Shown here piece after piece: positions 5,725 to 15,008 of a stretch of 18,399 nt of DNA. A program made the position numbers and the translations under genes. Under the pieces are notes generated by a model. It was not told the DNA's origin. It was given only the letters and a program-made list of their open reading frames with translations, and did not search any database. Source of the stretch: JAVVSK01 sp036654235 (GTDB lineage Bacteria > Bacillota > Clostridia > Christensenellales > CAG-138); contig JAVVSK010000023.1 in assembly GCA_036654235.1 (NCBI GenBank), positions 1 to 18,399 of the forward strand, in the 5' to 3' direction. Numbering within the stretch: position 1 is the stretch's first letter; each line of letters begins with the position of its first letter.

Positions 5725-8700
5725 ATGAAAAAAATATTGGCAGTATTATTAACCATAGCGATGCTTCTTCCGTCGTTAACGACGGTTCTGGCGGAGTCTG
5801 TGGAACAGACTTCGGTTTCCCCCGTTTTAACGAATGAAAAGACCGAAACGAAACCGACTGACGAAAAGCGTAATTCGGAATTTACGCCGACTAAAGATGT
5901 TGCGGAGCTTTTTGGCTTCTCACTCTACTATAATGGAGCACTTCCCGGTGAATACTGCGGCTTCATTCGTATGATGTCCAATGCCCCCGAAACCGTTGAG
6001 TTTATTAACGGTTATTATGAGAAATCTTTCACTGCCGGCGATTATATTCCGGACGTCCAACCGTATATTGTTGCCTTAAAAAACTTAGGCAGCTCTTTTG
6101 CTTTAATGAGAATAGATGCCGCTACCTATGCTGAAACCGAAATAAAGTCTTATGGCAATTTCCATTTCAAAGACATGACCTTTGATACATCTTCGGGTTT
6201 TATGTACGGCGTAAATGGTAGAAACCTCTATACGATAGATCTTGTTACCGGCGATTATACTAAAGTTGGCGAAACCGGAACCCCTCAAGATTTATTTACC
6301 CTCGCCGCTTCCGATGCGGGTGTTTTATACACTATTGATCAAGGAGGCTTCTTATATTCGCTCGATAAAACAACCGGCGCTGCGACGTTGATTGGTGATA
6401 CCGGCGTTCCCGTAAACTATCTTCAGTCTATGACTTGGGATCATGTAAACGGTGGGCTATATTGGGCAAACTGTAACCCGCGGGACAGCGTTTTATATTC
6501 TGTTAACACGGAGACCGCTGAATCGACGGCGCTAGGTAATATTAAAAACGCGAGCATGGAAGTTACCTGCTTATTTACCAAGGGTGCGTCTCCGGCGGGA
6601 CCGATCTCGGTAACCGGCGTTAACCTTGCTCCCCAGGCGGCAACTTTAAAAGTCGGAAAAACACTTAGGCTTGCGGCTCAGATTCAGCCTTGGAACGCGA
6701 CCGAAAGAAGTATTCTTTGGGTATCAAATAATCCCACCGTCGCTACTGTAGATGAAAACGGTATCGTTACAGCAATAGCGTATGGCGAAGCGACGATAAC
6801 GGCTATGACCGCTGAAGGCGGTTTTACCGCTGATTGCTTAATAACCGTTCCGGACAATTCTCAGATCGACGCTGAGTTTGACGCGGCGCTCAACGTTCCG
6901 GGCGGCACATGTCATTTTATAAATGACGACGTTTATCCGTGGATTCCCGTTATTGTCGGCGAAAGAAACGCGGTTAAGAGTACGAACGCCGAAGTAAACG
7001 GAAGTATTGCTTTATTTTCGATGGCACCAGTTCATATGTATAGGGGCAATACGCTTAGCTTCGACTGGATTAGCAACGGCGAAGTCAACTATGACGGTCT
7101 TGTCTTTATGGTTAACGGAGCTACGGCGGCTTCTTTCAAGGTTTTGAATACGGAGTTCGAGCATTATGTCTATGAGATTCCTGCCGAAGGCGACTATACT
7201 TTTGCTTGGGCTTATGTAAAAGACAGCTCGGGCGCTACGGGCGAAGATACCGCCTATATCGATAACGTTGCTCTCGACGTAACTCCTCCGGGACCCGTAA
7301 CGGGAGTAACTTTAACCCCCGCTACCGTTGATCTCTTTCAGGGACAAACGGCTCAGCTTACGGCTACTATAATTCCCAGCAGTGCTCTTGATGCGGCTGT
7401 TGCGTTTACGACCAGCGACGCGAACGTTGCTACGGTAGACGAAAGCGGTTTTGTAACGGCGATAGGCGGAGGAACCGCGATTATAACCGTAACGACGCAT
7501 GACGGCGGATTTACCGCGACGAGTACGATTAACATAATGTCGACCGAGGAGCTTATGGCGGAAGTGAACGCAGCTCTTAACGTTGAAGGCGGAACGCTTA
7601 TGTTCGATATGGATATGGTTAATACATGGGCTACGGACGCTACGACCTTCGCCGGAAGAAACGTTGCTCATTCGACGACCGCGGGTATGGACGGAAGCAG
7701 CACGGAGATAAGCCTTGTTGCTACAACGGACGGAACGAAGCTGATAATTTTCGACTGGATGGTCAGCTCCGAAAGGACTTACGATAAAGCGAGCTTCTTT
7801 ATAGACGGAATAGAACAGGGATATATATCGGGTACGGATATGACCGATTTTACAACGGCTGTATTTAACGCCGGTACCTCCGGCGAACATACTTATTCTT
7901 GGATCTACACTAAGGACAGCTCAGCAGGATCCGGTCAGGATATGGTATGGCTCGATAATATTGATTTCGTGGTACCTCCCGCGCCTCAAAGCGTAGATAT
8001 GAACGCGACCGCGAAAGTTCATATGGGTCAGACGATAAGGCTTAGTGCGATGGTCATGCCTACATATGCTTCCGATCTGACGCTTACCTATACAACAAGC
8101 GACGCTACTAAGGTAACCGTCGACGAAAACGGCTTTATAACCGGTCTTGCCGAAGGAACGGCGACGATTACGGCTACCGCCGTTAACGGAGTTCATGCCG
8201 ATTGCCTAGTGACCGTATTTAATACGATTCCCGCCCCGGACGGAAAAATATATGGCTTTGTCGCTGATGACGATGGGATAACTAACGGTCTTACGGGTCT
8301 TATAAAAATAGATCCCGTTGCAGCTACGGCCGAGGGTGTACTTACTTATTCGAACGACATTTTCGCGGCTGAATATTATAATGGCGTTATATATGCTTTC
8401 GACGATACGACGAAAGATTTCTTAACTTTTGACGCTATAACCTATGAATTATTGAGCCGCGTTGCGGTTCCGGAAATCGCTTACGATATGACGTATGACT
8501 ATGTAACTAATACGATGTATGCTCTTTTTGGAAGTAACGAGCGCGGTCTTGCGACCGTTAACCTCGCTACCGGAGAACTTACGCATATCGGTGTTATGCC
8601 CGCCAGTTCCGTTATCGTAACTTTGGCGGCGGATAACGTAGGTAAACTATATGGCGTATCTTTACAAGACGGAATACTCTACGAAGTAGATAAAAACACT

Positions 8701-9864
8701 TCCGAATGCATAGAAATCGGGAATACTATGGCGGGTACTGTTACTTATGTACAGTCGATGACCTATAGCTTTGAAGACGATACTCTTTATTGGGCAGGTT
8801 ATAGTTATGGAGAAGCTCCTAATCCCGTAGGCTTCCTCTATTCGATAGATAAGACTACCGGCCTTGCGACTCGCGTAATCAACGATCCAATCGGCGAGAT
8901 TTGCGGACTTATGGCGTTTAACGACGGTTCCGTAAATCCGCCCGAGCCTATTGCGGTAACCGGAGTTTCGATTGATCTTCCTACGATAAATCTCCAATGG
9001 CACGGAACCGGAAAGCTGAGAGCTGTTATCGAACCCGCTGACGCTACCGATAAGCGCGTCCTATGGACTTCTAGCGATGAATCCGTTGTAACCGTTGATA
9101 ATAGAGGAGCACTTTCGGCTGTTGAAACCGGATCCGCAATTATAACCGTAACGACTCTCGACGGCGACTTTACCGCTACTTGCGCCGTAACCGTTGATGC
9201 GTCTCCGCATGATCATCCCGTTGCGCCGGGTAAAGCTATAATAATGCTTTCCGTTGGTCAAGTTTGGACCGATGGAACGGGTTATCAGATGCTCCTCGAT
9301 TCAACACATTCGCTTTATGGAACGACGATTCCTACAATCGGAGCTTTAACTCCGGGCGGCGACGTTTCTGACGAGATATATAATCTTTTTGATTATAAGA
9401 TTCCCGCGACCGCTGATGGCTCTTTGACGACCCAGAATATAATTGGGACTAATCATTCGGGTTATGTCCTGGTTGATGCCGGAATCTATGACTTCTGCGT
9501 TACTAACCCGACCCCTGGTGATTGCATGTGGATAGCTTTCACTAGTGGCGAGTCGCTTGGCAGAGGTGATGATTTCGTAGTCGAAGAGGGTCATGTATAT
9601 GAATTCACAGTTACGTTGGGCGGTCAAACCGACTTCGTTACAATGACCTCCGAGTTTGTCGGGACGAGCGGAGAAACGACTTACGATCCGGGCGACGCTA
9701 ACCTTGACGGCGTTGTAAATACCGGCGACGCAGCGTTCCTTCTTAGATCCTTGATTGGACTTGAAGTTCTTTCCGACGAAGGCAGAGCCGTTTCCGACCT
9801 TAATAACGACGGCGTTGTAAATACCGGAGACGCGGCTATAATATTAGAAATGTGCATTAACTAA
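5725..9864 (+). CDS. Gene B: giant secreted BIG2/DUF2436 adhesin-like protein with dockerin
   Basis: A 1,379-residue paralog of gene A, colinear over its whole length. Signal peptide 1-24, then a Lys/Glu/Thr-rich linker (about 25-52). Propeller-like module 55-290, with blades such as LYTIDLVTG; BIG2 at 296; jelly-roll module from 380, ending in YIDN; BIG2 at 525; jelly-roll from 606, ending in WLDN; BIG2 at 756; propeller-like module 839-1068; BIG2 at 1078; DUF2436 from 1167 with TDGTGYQMLLDSTHS and YDFCVTNP; dockerin 1320-1379 with loops DANLDGVVNTGD and DLNNDGVVNTGD. The dockerin is complete, so the protein should be cohesin-competent. The loops and exposed stretches of the jelly-roll and propeller modules differ most from A and C, which fits different binding specificities; this is inference. 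It is flanked by its own duplicated promoter and a terminator, so transcription is probably independent of gene A. Confidence 0.95.
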   Translation: MKKILAVLLTIAMLLPSLTTVLAESVEQTSVSPVLTNEKTETKPTDEKRNSEFTPTKDVAELFGFSLYYNGALPGEYCGFIRMMSNAPETVEFINGYYEKSFTAGDYIPDVQPYIVALKNLGSSFALMRIDAATYAETEIKSYGNFHFKDMTFDTSSGFMYGVNGRNLYTIDLVTGDYTKVGETGTPQDLFTLAASDAGVLYTIDQGGFLYSLDKTTGAATLIGDTGVPVNYLQSMTWDHVNGGLYWANCNPRDSVLYSVNTETAESTALGNIKNASMEVTCLFTKGASPAGPISVTGVNLAPQAATLKVGKTLRLAAQIQPWNATERSILWVSNNPTVATVDENGIVTAIAYGEATITAMTAEGGFTADCLITVPDNSQIDAEFDAALNVPGGTCHFINDDVYPWIPVIVGERNAVKSTNAEVNGSIALFSMAPVHMYRGNTLSFDWISNGEVNYDGLVFMVNGATAASFKVLNTEFEHYVYEIPAEGDYTFAWAYVKDSSGATGEDTAYIDNVALDVTPPGPVTGVTLTPATVDLFQGQTAQLTATIIPSSALDAAVAFTTSDANVATVDESGFVTAIGGGTAIITVTTHDGGFTATSTINIMSTEELMAEVNAALNVEGGTLMFDMDMVNTWATDATTFAGRNVAHSTTAGMDGSSTEISLVATTDGTKLIIFDWMVSSERTYDKASFFIDGIEQGYISGTDMTDFTTAVFNAGTSGEHTYSWIYTKDSSAGSGQDMVWLDNIDFVVPPAPQSVDMNATAKVHMGQTIRLSAMVMPTYASDLTLTYTTSDATKVTVDENGFITGLAEGTATITATAVNGVHADCLVTVFNTIPAPDGKIYGFVADDDGITNGLTGLIKIDPVAATAEGVLTYSNDIFAAEYYNGVIYAFDDTTKDFLTFDAITYELLSRVAVPEIAYDMTYDYVTNTMYALFGSNERGLATVNLATGELTHIGVMPASSVIVTLAADNVGKLYGVSLQDGILYEVDKNTSECIEIGNTMAGTVTYVQSMTYSFEDDTLYWAGYSYGEAPNPVGFLYSIDKTTGLATRVINDPIGEICGLMAFNDGSVNPPEPIAVTGVSIDLPTINLQWHGTGKLRAVIEPADATDKRVLWTSSDESVVTVDNRGALSAVETGSAIITVTTLDGDFTATCAVTVDASPHDHPVAPGKAIIMLSVGQVWTDGTGYQMLLDSTHSLYGTTIPTIGALTPGGDVSDEIYNLFDYKIPATADGSLTTQNIIGTNHSGYVLVDAGIYDFCVTNPTPGDCMWIAFTSGESLGRGDDFVVEEGHVYEFTVTLGGQTDFVTMTSEFVGTSGETTYDPGDANLDGVVNTGDAAFLLRSLIGLEVLSDEGRAVSDLNNDGVVNTGDAAIILEMCIN

Positions 9865-9874
9865 CAAAATAAAT

Positions 9875-9900
9875 TCAGCTAACGCATAGTTGATTTTTTT
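9875..9900 (+). terminator. First 3' hairpin after gene B
   Basis: TCAGCTA/TAGTTGA arms with an ACGCA loop (9875-9893) and seven T's, directly abutting the main terminator. Confidence 0.5.
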
Positions 9901-9930
9901 AGTCGGGCGAGTAAAAAGCCCGACTTTTTT
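9901..9930 (+). terminator. Rho-independent terminator of gene B
   Basis: AGTCGGGC (9901-9908) pairs with GCCCGACT (9918-9925) over a 9-base loop, with a T run to 9930. Confidence 0.92.
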
Positions 9931-10153
9931 ATTTGGTTTTTTCAAATCAATATTAATACCCAAAGAATATTATTTTTTGGGTTAAAAATTAGTAAATGCG
10001 TAATTTACATATAAATGATAATTATACATTCTAAAAATGGAACCAAATACAATTAAAGGAATTATACTTTTTAATTTTAAAAAAACGAAGCGCATTATGG
10101 GTTTTGATTAAATTATGGGTTTAAATGATAGGATATATCGTAGAACTCATATG
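9931..10153. other. AT-rich B-C spacer, no gene seen
   Basis: About 220 bases of strongly AT-rich sequence, unlike the other spacers. It carries a short direct repeat of ATTATGGGTTT (10095-10105 and 10113-10123). No open frame with a ribosome-binding site and no RNA gene is recognisable. Confidence 0.5.
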
Positions 10154-10182
10154 TTGAAAAAGCAAATAATTTGTGCTAAAAT
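10154..10182 (+). promoter_or_regulatory. Promoter of gene C
   Basis: TTGAAA (10154-10159), a 17-base spacer and TAAAAT (10177-10182) preceded by TGC (extended -10). This is the best consensus match of the five promoters in the window, but it lies about 300 bases before the start codon. A closer promoter cannot be excluded in such AT-rich sequence. Confidence 0.6.
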
Positions 10183-10490
10183 ATAAAGAATGGTATTTGG
10201 ATTTGGGTTACTTTTTTTGGGGGGCAGAAGATATCTGCTATATTAACTATAAAGTTCGGGAAAAAAGACCTATTTTGGTAGGAAACGGATTATAAGTTGC
10301 GCCGTTTCTTTCCGGATGCGATTATGCTTTAAAATGCATGTTTGTTTAATGCACTTAAAAAATTCGGTGATTTTATGATCAATACTAACTTACAATCTAT
10401 TTTATCGTTAATGCATAAATACCATATAGTGCTTTTCAAAAAAATGAAAAGCGGGAGCAACTTATAAAGAAAGAATGGGAGAACCTTTTT
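10183..10490 (+). promoter_or_regulatory. Long structured 5' leader of gene C
   Basis: The predicted leader is about three times longer than in the paralogs. It contains a T7G6 tract (10213-10225), a small GCAGA/TCTGC hairpin, GAAACGG (10282-10288) pairing with CCGTTTC (10302-10308), and an 8-bp stem GCTTTTCA/TGAAAAGC around AAAAAA (10431-10452). A 30-codon open frame (ATG 10375, TAA 10465-10467) ends 23 bases before the gene C start, with only weak GGTG before it. The ribosome-binding site of gene C is GGGAGA at 10477-10482. No known riboswitch class is recognised. Confidence 0.4.
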
Positions 10491-13400
10491 ATGAAGAAAA
10501 TGTTGGCAGTACTGTTGACCATAGCGATGCTTCTTCCGTCGTTAACGACGGTTATCGCAGCGTCAGTGGAACAGGTTTCGATTTCCGCCGTTCCGGCGAA
10601 GGAGAAAATCGAAACGGCATCGACCGGAATTAAAACCACCACAGGTGAAAAGGGCAATGAAAAATTTACGCCTACTAAAGATGCGGTGGAGCTTTTTGGC
10701 TTCTCGTCTTATTATGACGGAGGAGAAGAAGCAAACTGGTTTGGGTTCGTTAGTTTTATGTCTAATTCTCCCCAGACTGTTTCGTTTATTAACGGTTATT
10801 ATGATAAAGCTTTTGTTGCAGGCGACTATGTTCCTGAGATACAGTCTATTTTCGCCGTAAAAAACCTAGGCTCAACTTATGCACTTACTTCTATAGATAC
10901 GACGACTTTCGCAGAAACTGAAATAAAGGCTTATGGTGATTTCTACTTCGCAGATATGGCTTTCGATATTTCTTCCGGCGTTATGTACGGCGTAAAAGAT
11001 ATGACACTATATACAGTCGAACTGGCCACCGGTAATTATTCCGAAGTCGGTCCGACCGGAGTAGCGGCGCCTATCTTCACTCTCGCCTGTTCAGATGACG
11101 GAGTTTTATATTCGGTAGATCAGTCGGGTATGTTATACACTGTTGACAAAGTTACCGCTGCTGCAACACTCGTAGGGAATACGGGTCTTTCCGTAGACTA
11201 TTTTCAGTCAATGACATGGGATCATATAAACGGAGGACTCTACTGGGCAAATTGTAATTCGAACGAAGGCGCTTTATATTTCGTTGATCCGGCAACCGCT
11301 ATGGTAACGCCTCTTGGTAATATTCATTCGGCGAATATGGAAGTTACCTGCCTTTTTACTAAGGGAATATATTCGGGTCCTCCGACTTCTTTAACCGGGG
11401 TTAACATTTTTCCAGCAGAAGCTACTATAAAACTAGGGAAAACAGTGCAGCTTTCAGCGAGATTAGATCCCTGGAACGCTACTGAAAGAGGCGTTTCTTG
11501 GGTATCCGAGAACCCCGCCGTCGCTACAGTAGATGAAAACGGTCTTGTTACCGCTATCGGCTATGGCGAAGCAACAATAAAAGTTACAACGGTCGAAGGT
11601 TCGTTTACCGATTCGAGCGTAATAACCGTTCCGGATACGTCAGAGGCAGACGCCGCGTTTGATGCCGCGATTAATGCCCCCGGCGGGACTCTTCATTTTG
11701 TTAACGATGAAGCTTATCCTTGGGCTATCGTAACGAGAGGGGAAAGAATCGCGGTTAAGAGTACTAACGTCGAATGTGGGGGAACGCAAACTTTTATTAA
11801 CCTTCCTTCTATAAATATGTATAGAGGAAACGAGATCAGCTTCGATTGCCTTACAAACTGCGAAACTCCGTATGATAAGCTTGTTTTTAACGTTAACGGC
11901 GAAAAAGTTGCTGAGTTTACCGGTGAAAATACTGACTTTACACATTATATATATTCGGCTCCAACGGACGGAGCTTATTCGTTTTCATGGGGCTATTTAA
12001 AAGATGATTATAGTTCAATTGGCGAAGATTCAGCCTATCTTGATAACGTTGCCCTCGATATAACTCCTCCGGGACCGGTAACCGGCGTAACTTTAAACCC
12101 TTCAACCGTAAATATCTATGAGGGTCAGACGGCACAGCTTACGGCGGCGGTTCTTCCCGGAAGCGCCATCGATACTGCCGTTTCGTTTACTTCTAATTCT
12201 CCGACCGTCGCTATTGTAGACCAAACCGGTTTTATAACCGCAATCGGAGAGGGAACCGCTCTTATAACGGTTACGACGAATGACGGTGGCTTTACCGCGA
12301 CGAGTACGATTAACGTAACGTCGATTGCGGATCTTATGGCCGAAATTAATGCGGCTCTTAACGTTACCAATGGCGATCTTTCCTTCGAAATGGATATGGT
12401 TAACAGATGGATTATCGACGCCGAAACTTTCTCCGGAAGAAGCGTCGTACATTCGACGACAGCAGGCATTGGAGGAAGTAGTACGTCGATAACTTTAACC
12501 GCGGAGACTGACGGAACAAAGCTAATGATGTTTGATTGGCTGGTAAGCTCCGAAAGAAACTATGATAAAGCCGTATTCGCCATAGACGGAGTTGAGATTT
12601 CGAATATATCCGGTACAAGGATGAGCGATTTTACAACGGCGGCGTTTAACGCAGGAGCGCCGGGAATGCATACCTATACTTGGACCTATTCTAAAGATGA
12701 ATCGGGCGATGGCGGGTTGGATATGTTCTGGCTCGATAATATTACTTTCGCAATACCGCCCGAACCGGATAGCATAGAGATGCCCGAGACGGCTAAGGTT
12801 CATACGGGTCAGACGACGAAGATTTTCGCTTCCGTTTTACCTTATTATGCGACAGATTTGACCCTTAACTATACGAGTAGCGATGAATCAAAGTTAACGG
12901 TAGATGAAAATGGTTTCATAACCGGAGTTGCAGAAGGAACCGCGGTAGTAAGAGCGACTGCCGTTAATGGGATATATTCCGAATGTATAGTAACCGTTTT
13001 TGATACGGTTCCGGCTCCCAACGGAATGCTTTATGGTTTCGTTGCATCTCCTTCAGGGATTACCGAAAACCTTTCAGGGCTTGTAAAGATTGACCCCGTC
13101 GCGGGAACTGCAGAAGGCGTAGCTGAATACTATAACGATGTATTTGCCGCTGAATATTATAACGGTGTTATATATGCCTATGATAATAAGCTGAGCGAAT
13201 TCGTAACTTTTGACGCTATAACGGGTGAACTTCTTAGTAGTATCGCGGTTCCGGAAATCGCTTATGATATGACGTACGACTACGTAACCAATACTATGTA
13301 CGCCCTCTTTGGCGGATATGATCGCGGTCTTGCAACGGTTAATATGACAACCGGCGAACTTACGCCTATCGGAATTATGCCGGAAGGATCTATGATTATT

Positions 13401-14636
13401 ACTCTCGCATCGGATAACCTCGGAAGGCTTTATGGCGTTTCGCTACATTCCGGAATATTATACGAGATATATAAAGACACCGCTGAATGCATTGAAATTG
13501 GAAATACTATGGTGGGTACGCTTTCTTACGTACATTCTATGACTTACAGTATTGAAACGGATACGCTTTATTGGACGGCTTATACCGATGCGCCGACATA
13601 TGGTGGTTTCCTCTATTCTGTCGATAGAAATACCGGTCTTGCGACACGTATTATTGAAGATCCGGTCGGAGGAGTCGGCGGACTTATAACTTTTAACGAT
13701 GGTTCTTCTATAACTCCTCCTACGCCTACGGCCGTAACCGGTGTTTCAGTTACTCCGACAACTCTCGATCTCCCATGGGGTGGTATACACAATCTTAAGG
13801 CTACCGTAGCACCGATTAATGCGACGAATAAGCGCGTCGTCTGGACCTCTGGAGATGAAAATATAGTAACGGTAAATAATACCGGAACTTTGCAGGCGGT
13901 AGGAACGGGAACCACAACGGTAACCGTAACGACGTTAGACGGCGGCTTCACCGCTACATGCCTAGTAACTGTTGCAGATTGCCCTTATCAGCCCGTTGCG
14001 CCCGGAAAGGCTATTATAGCTCTAACCGCAGGAGATGTCTGGAGCGATGGCTCGGGTTATCAGATGCTCCTCGATTCGACGCATTCGCTCTTCGGAACGG
14101 TAATTCCCGTGACCGGACCTTTAACGCAGGAAGGCGACGTTCCGCAGGAAATCTATGATCTTTTTGATTATAAAATTCCCGAAAACGCGGACGGAGCTCT
14201 AACGACCGAAAACGTAGTAGTAAACGATTCGGTTTATATTATAGTCGATGCCGGGACCTATGATTTTTGTATTACTAACCCGGCAGACGGCGCGCGTATG
14301 TGGATTGCATATAGTGCTGACGGATCTCTTGGAAGATGCGATGATTTTGTAGTCGAAGAAGGTTATGTTTACGAGTTCGTAGTTGAGATGAGGGGTGAGA
14401 ACGACTTCGTTTCGGTTTCTTCCAGCTATATCGGAACGACGGGCGAACCGACCTACGATCCGGGCGACGCTAACCTTGACGGCGTTGTAAATACCGGGGA
14501 CGCCGCGTTCCTTCTTAGATCCTTTATTGGACTCGAAGTTCTTTCCGACGAAGGCAGAGCCGTTTCCGACCTTAATAACGATGGCGAAGTAAATACCGGA
14601 GACGCGGCTATGATATTGGAAATGTGCATTAACTAA
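10491..14636 (+). CDS. Gene C: giant secreted BIG2/DUF2436 adhesin-like protein with dockerin
   Basis: At 1,381 residues this is the longest of the four, through a slightly longer linker after the signal peptide (about 25-60, with IKTTTGEKGNE, a block also present in gene D). The start follows GGGAGA at an 8-base spacing. Order: signal peptide 1-24; propeller-like module 60-295; BIG2 at 301; jelly-roll from about 385; BIG2 at 530; jelly-roll from about 611; BIG2 at 761; propeller-like 844-1073; BIG2 at 1082; DUF2436 from 1170 (SDGSGYQMLLDSTHS, YDFCITNP); dockerin 1322-1381 with loops DANLDGVVNTGD and DLNNDGEVNTGD. The dockerin is intact. The second propeller and the DUF2436 module resemble B and D closely, while the first jelly-roll module differs more. 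No enzyme domain is visible; a cohesin-docked adhesin or binding protein is the likeliest role. Confidence 0.95.
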   Translation: MKKMLAVLLTIAMLLPSLTTVIAASVEQVSISAVPAKEKIETASTGIKTTTGEKGNEKFTPTKDAVELFGFSSYYDGGEEANWFGFVSFMSNSPQTVSFINGYYDKAFVAGDYVPEIQSIFAVKNLGSTYALTSIDTTTFAETEIKAYGDFYFADMAFDISSGVMYGVKDMTLYTVELATGNYSEVGPTGVAAPIFTLACSDDGVLYSVDQSGMLYTVDKVTAAATLVGNTGLSVDYFQSMTWDHINGGLYWANCNSNEGALYFVDPATAMVTPLGNIHSANMEVTCLFTKGIYSGPPTSLTGVNIFPAEATIKLGKTVQLSARLDPWNATERGVSWVSENPAVATVDENGLVTAIGYGEATIKVTTVEGSFTDSSVITVPDTSEADAAFDAAINAPGGTLHFVNDEAYPWAIVTRGERIAVKSTNVECGGTQTFINLPSINMYRGNEISFDCLTNCETPYDKLVFNVNGEKVAEFTGENTDFTHYIYSAPTDGAYSFSWGYLKDDYSSIGEDSAYLDNVALDITPPGPVTGVTLNPSTVNIYEGQTAQLTAAVLPGSAIDTAVSFTSNSPTVAIVDQTGFITAIGEGTALITVTTNDGGFTATSTINVTSIADLMAEINAALNVTNGDLSFEMDMVNRWIIDAETFSGRSVVHSTTAGIGGSSTSITLTAETDGTKLMMFDWLVSSERNYDKAVFAIDGVEISNISGTRMSDFTTAAFNAGAPGMHTYTWTYSKDESGDGGLDMFWLDNITFAIPPEPDSIEMPETAKVHTGQTTKIFASVLPYYATDLTLNYTSSDESKLTVDENGFITGVAEGTAVVRATAVNGIYSECIVTVFDTVPAPNGMLYGFVASPSGITENLSGLVKIDPVAGTAEGVAEYYNDVFAAEYYNGVIYAYDNKLSEFVTFDAITGELLSSIAVPEIAYDMTYDYVTNTMYALFGGYDRGLATVNMTTGELTPIGIMPEGSMIITLASDNLGRLYGVSLHSGILYEIYKDTAECIEIGNTMVGTLSYVHSMTYSIETDTLYWTAYTDAPTYGGFLYSVDRNTGLATRIIEDPVGGVGGLITFNDGSSITPPTPTAVTGVSVTPTTLDLPWGGIHNLKATVAPINATNKRVVWTSGDENIVTVNNTGTLQAVGTGTTTVTVTTLDGGFTATCLVTVADCPYQPVAPGKAIIALTAGDVWSDGSGYQMLLDSTHSLFGTVIPVTGPLTQEGDVPQEIYDLFDYKIPENADGALTTENVVVNDSVYIIVDAGTYDFCITNPADGARMWIAYSADGSLGRCDDFVVEEGYVYEFVVEMRGENDFVSVSSSYIGTTGEPTYDPGDANLDGVVNTGDAAFLLRSFIGLEVLSDEGRAVSDLNNDGEVNTGDAAMILEMCIN

Positions 14637-14646
14637 CTAAATAAAT

Positions 14647-14671
14647 TCAGCTAACGCATAGTTGACTTTTT
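14647..14671 (+). terminator. First 3' hairpin after gene C
   Basis: TCAGCTA/TAGTTGA arms with an ACGCA loop (14647-14665), followed by CTTTTT. Confidence 0.5.
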
Positions 14672-14672
14672 A

Positions 14673-14702
14673 GCCGGGCGAGTTTTTCGCCCGGCTTTTT
14701 TT
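14673..14702 (+). terminator. Rho-independent terminator of gene C
   Basis: GCCGGGCGA (14673-14681) pairs with TCGCCCGGC (14687-14695), five-base loop, then seven T's. It is identical in stem and loop to the terminator after gene D. Confidence 0.92.
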
Positions 14703-14869
14703 AAATTTTACATATTTTGTTAAATTTAGGAAGATTGAAATCGACGCAATAAACGTATGCTTTAATTACCTAATTGAAATGAGTAAAACCTCGATCAACA
14801 GACCTTTTACATAGCTTTTAATAAAATATTATACGCGCTTTTTATCGTTAAACGGCGAATAGATGGTCA

Positions 14870-14898
14870 TTGAAGCATAGCAATATGTATGCTATACT
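14870..14898 (+). promoter_or_regulatory. Promoter of gene D
   Basis: TTGAAG (14870-14875), a 17-base spacer and TGC-TATACT (14893-14898). The boxes are identical to those of gene A although the spacer differs at several bases, which supports selection on the boxes. Confidence 0.75.
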
Positions 14899-14925
14899 TA
14901 TTGAGAATCGTATTGTAATTTTATT

Positions 14926-14958
14926 ATAATGGCTGTTAGGAACGGATTTTGCCATTAT
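14926..14958 (+). promoter_or_regulatory. 5' leader hairpin of gene D
   Basis: ATAATGGC (14926-14933) pairs over eight bases with GCCATTAT (14951-14958). Compared with gene A, an A-T pair has become a G-C pair on both arms, a compensatory change. Confidence 0.5.
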
Positions 14959-15008
14959 ATGCTTACAATTTCGATTCTAAGGCTATAAAAATCTGGGGGA
15001 ATTTTGTT

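Larger units (their letters stand above)
14637..15008 (+). repeat. C-D intergenic region, copy of the D-A spacer
   Basis: This 372-bp partner of 804-1174 aligns end to end. Substitutions are spread through the AT-rich middle (for example GAGTAAAACCTCGATCAACAG against GAGAAAAACCTTGATCAATAG), while promoter boxes, terminator stem and ribosome-binding site are conserved. Confidence 0.8.

Noticed and set aside
7312..7890. 192-codon open frame on the minus strand, and other long minus-strand frames across the genes
   Set aside because: They lie wholly inside the BIG2 proteins, recur at equivalent places in paralogs, lack ribosome-binding sites and encode low-complexity basic peptides. They are shadows of a coding strand in which the triplets that would read as stops on the other strand are rare.
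10375..10467. 30-codon open frame upstream of gene C as a real gene
   Set aside because: Weak ribosome-binding site, no recognisable motif and no counterpart upstream of the paralogs. It is mentioned under the leader only.
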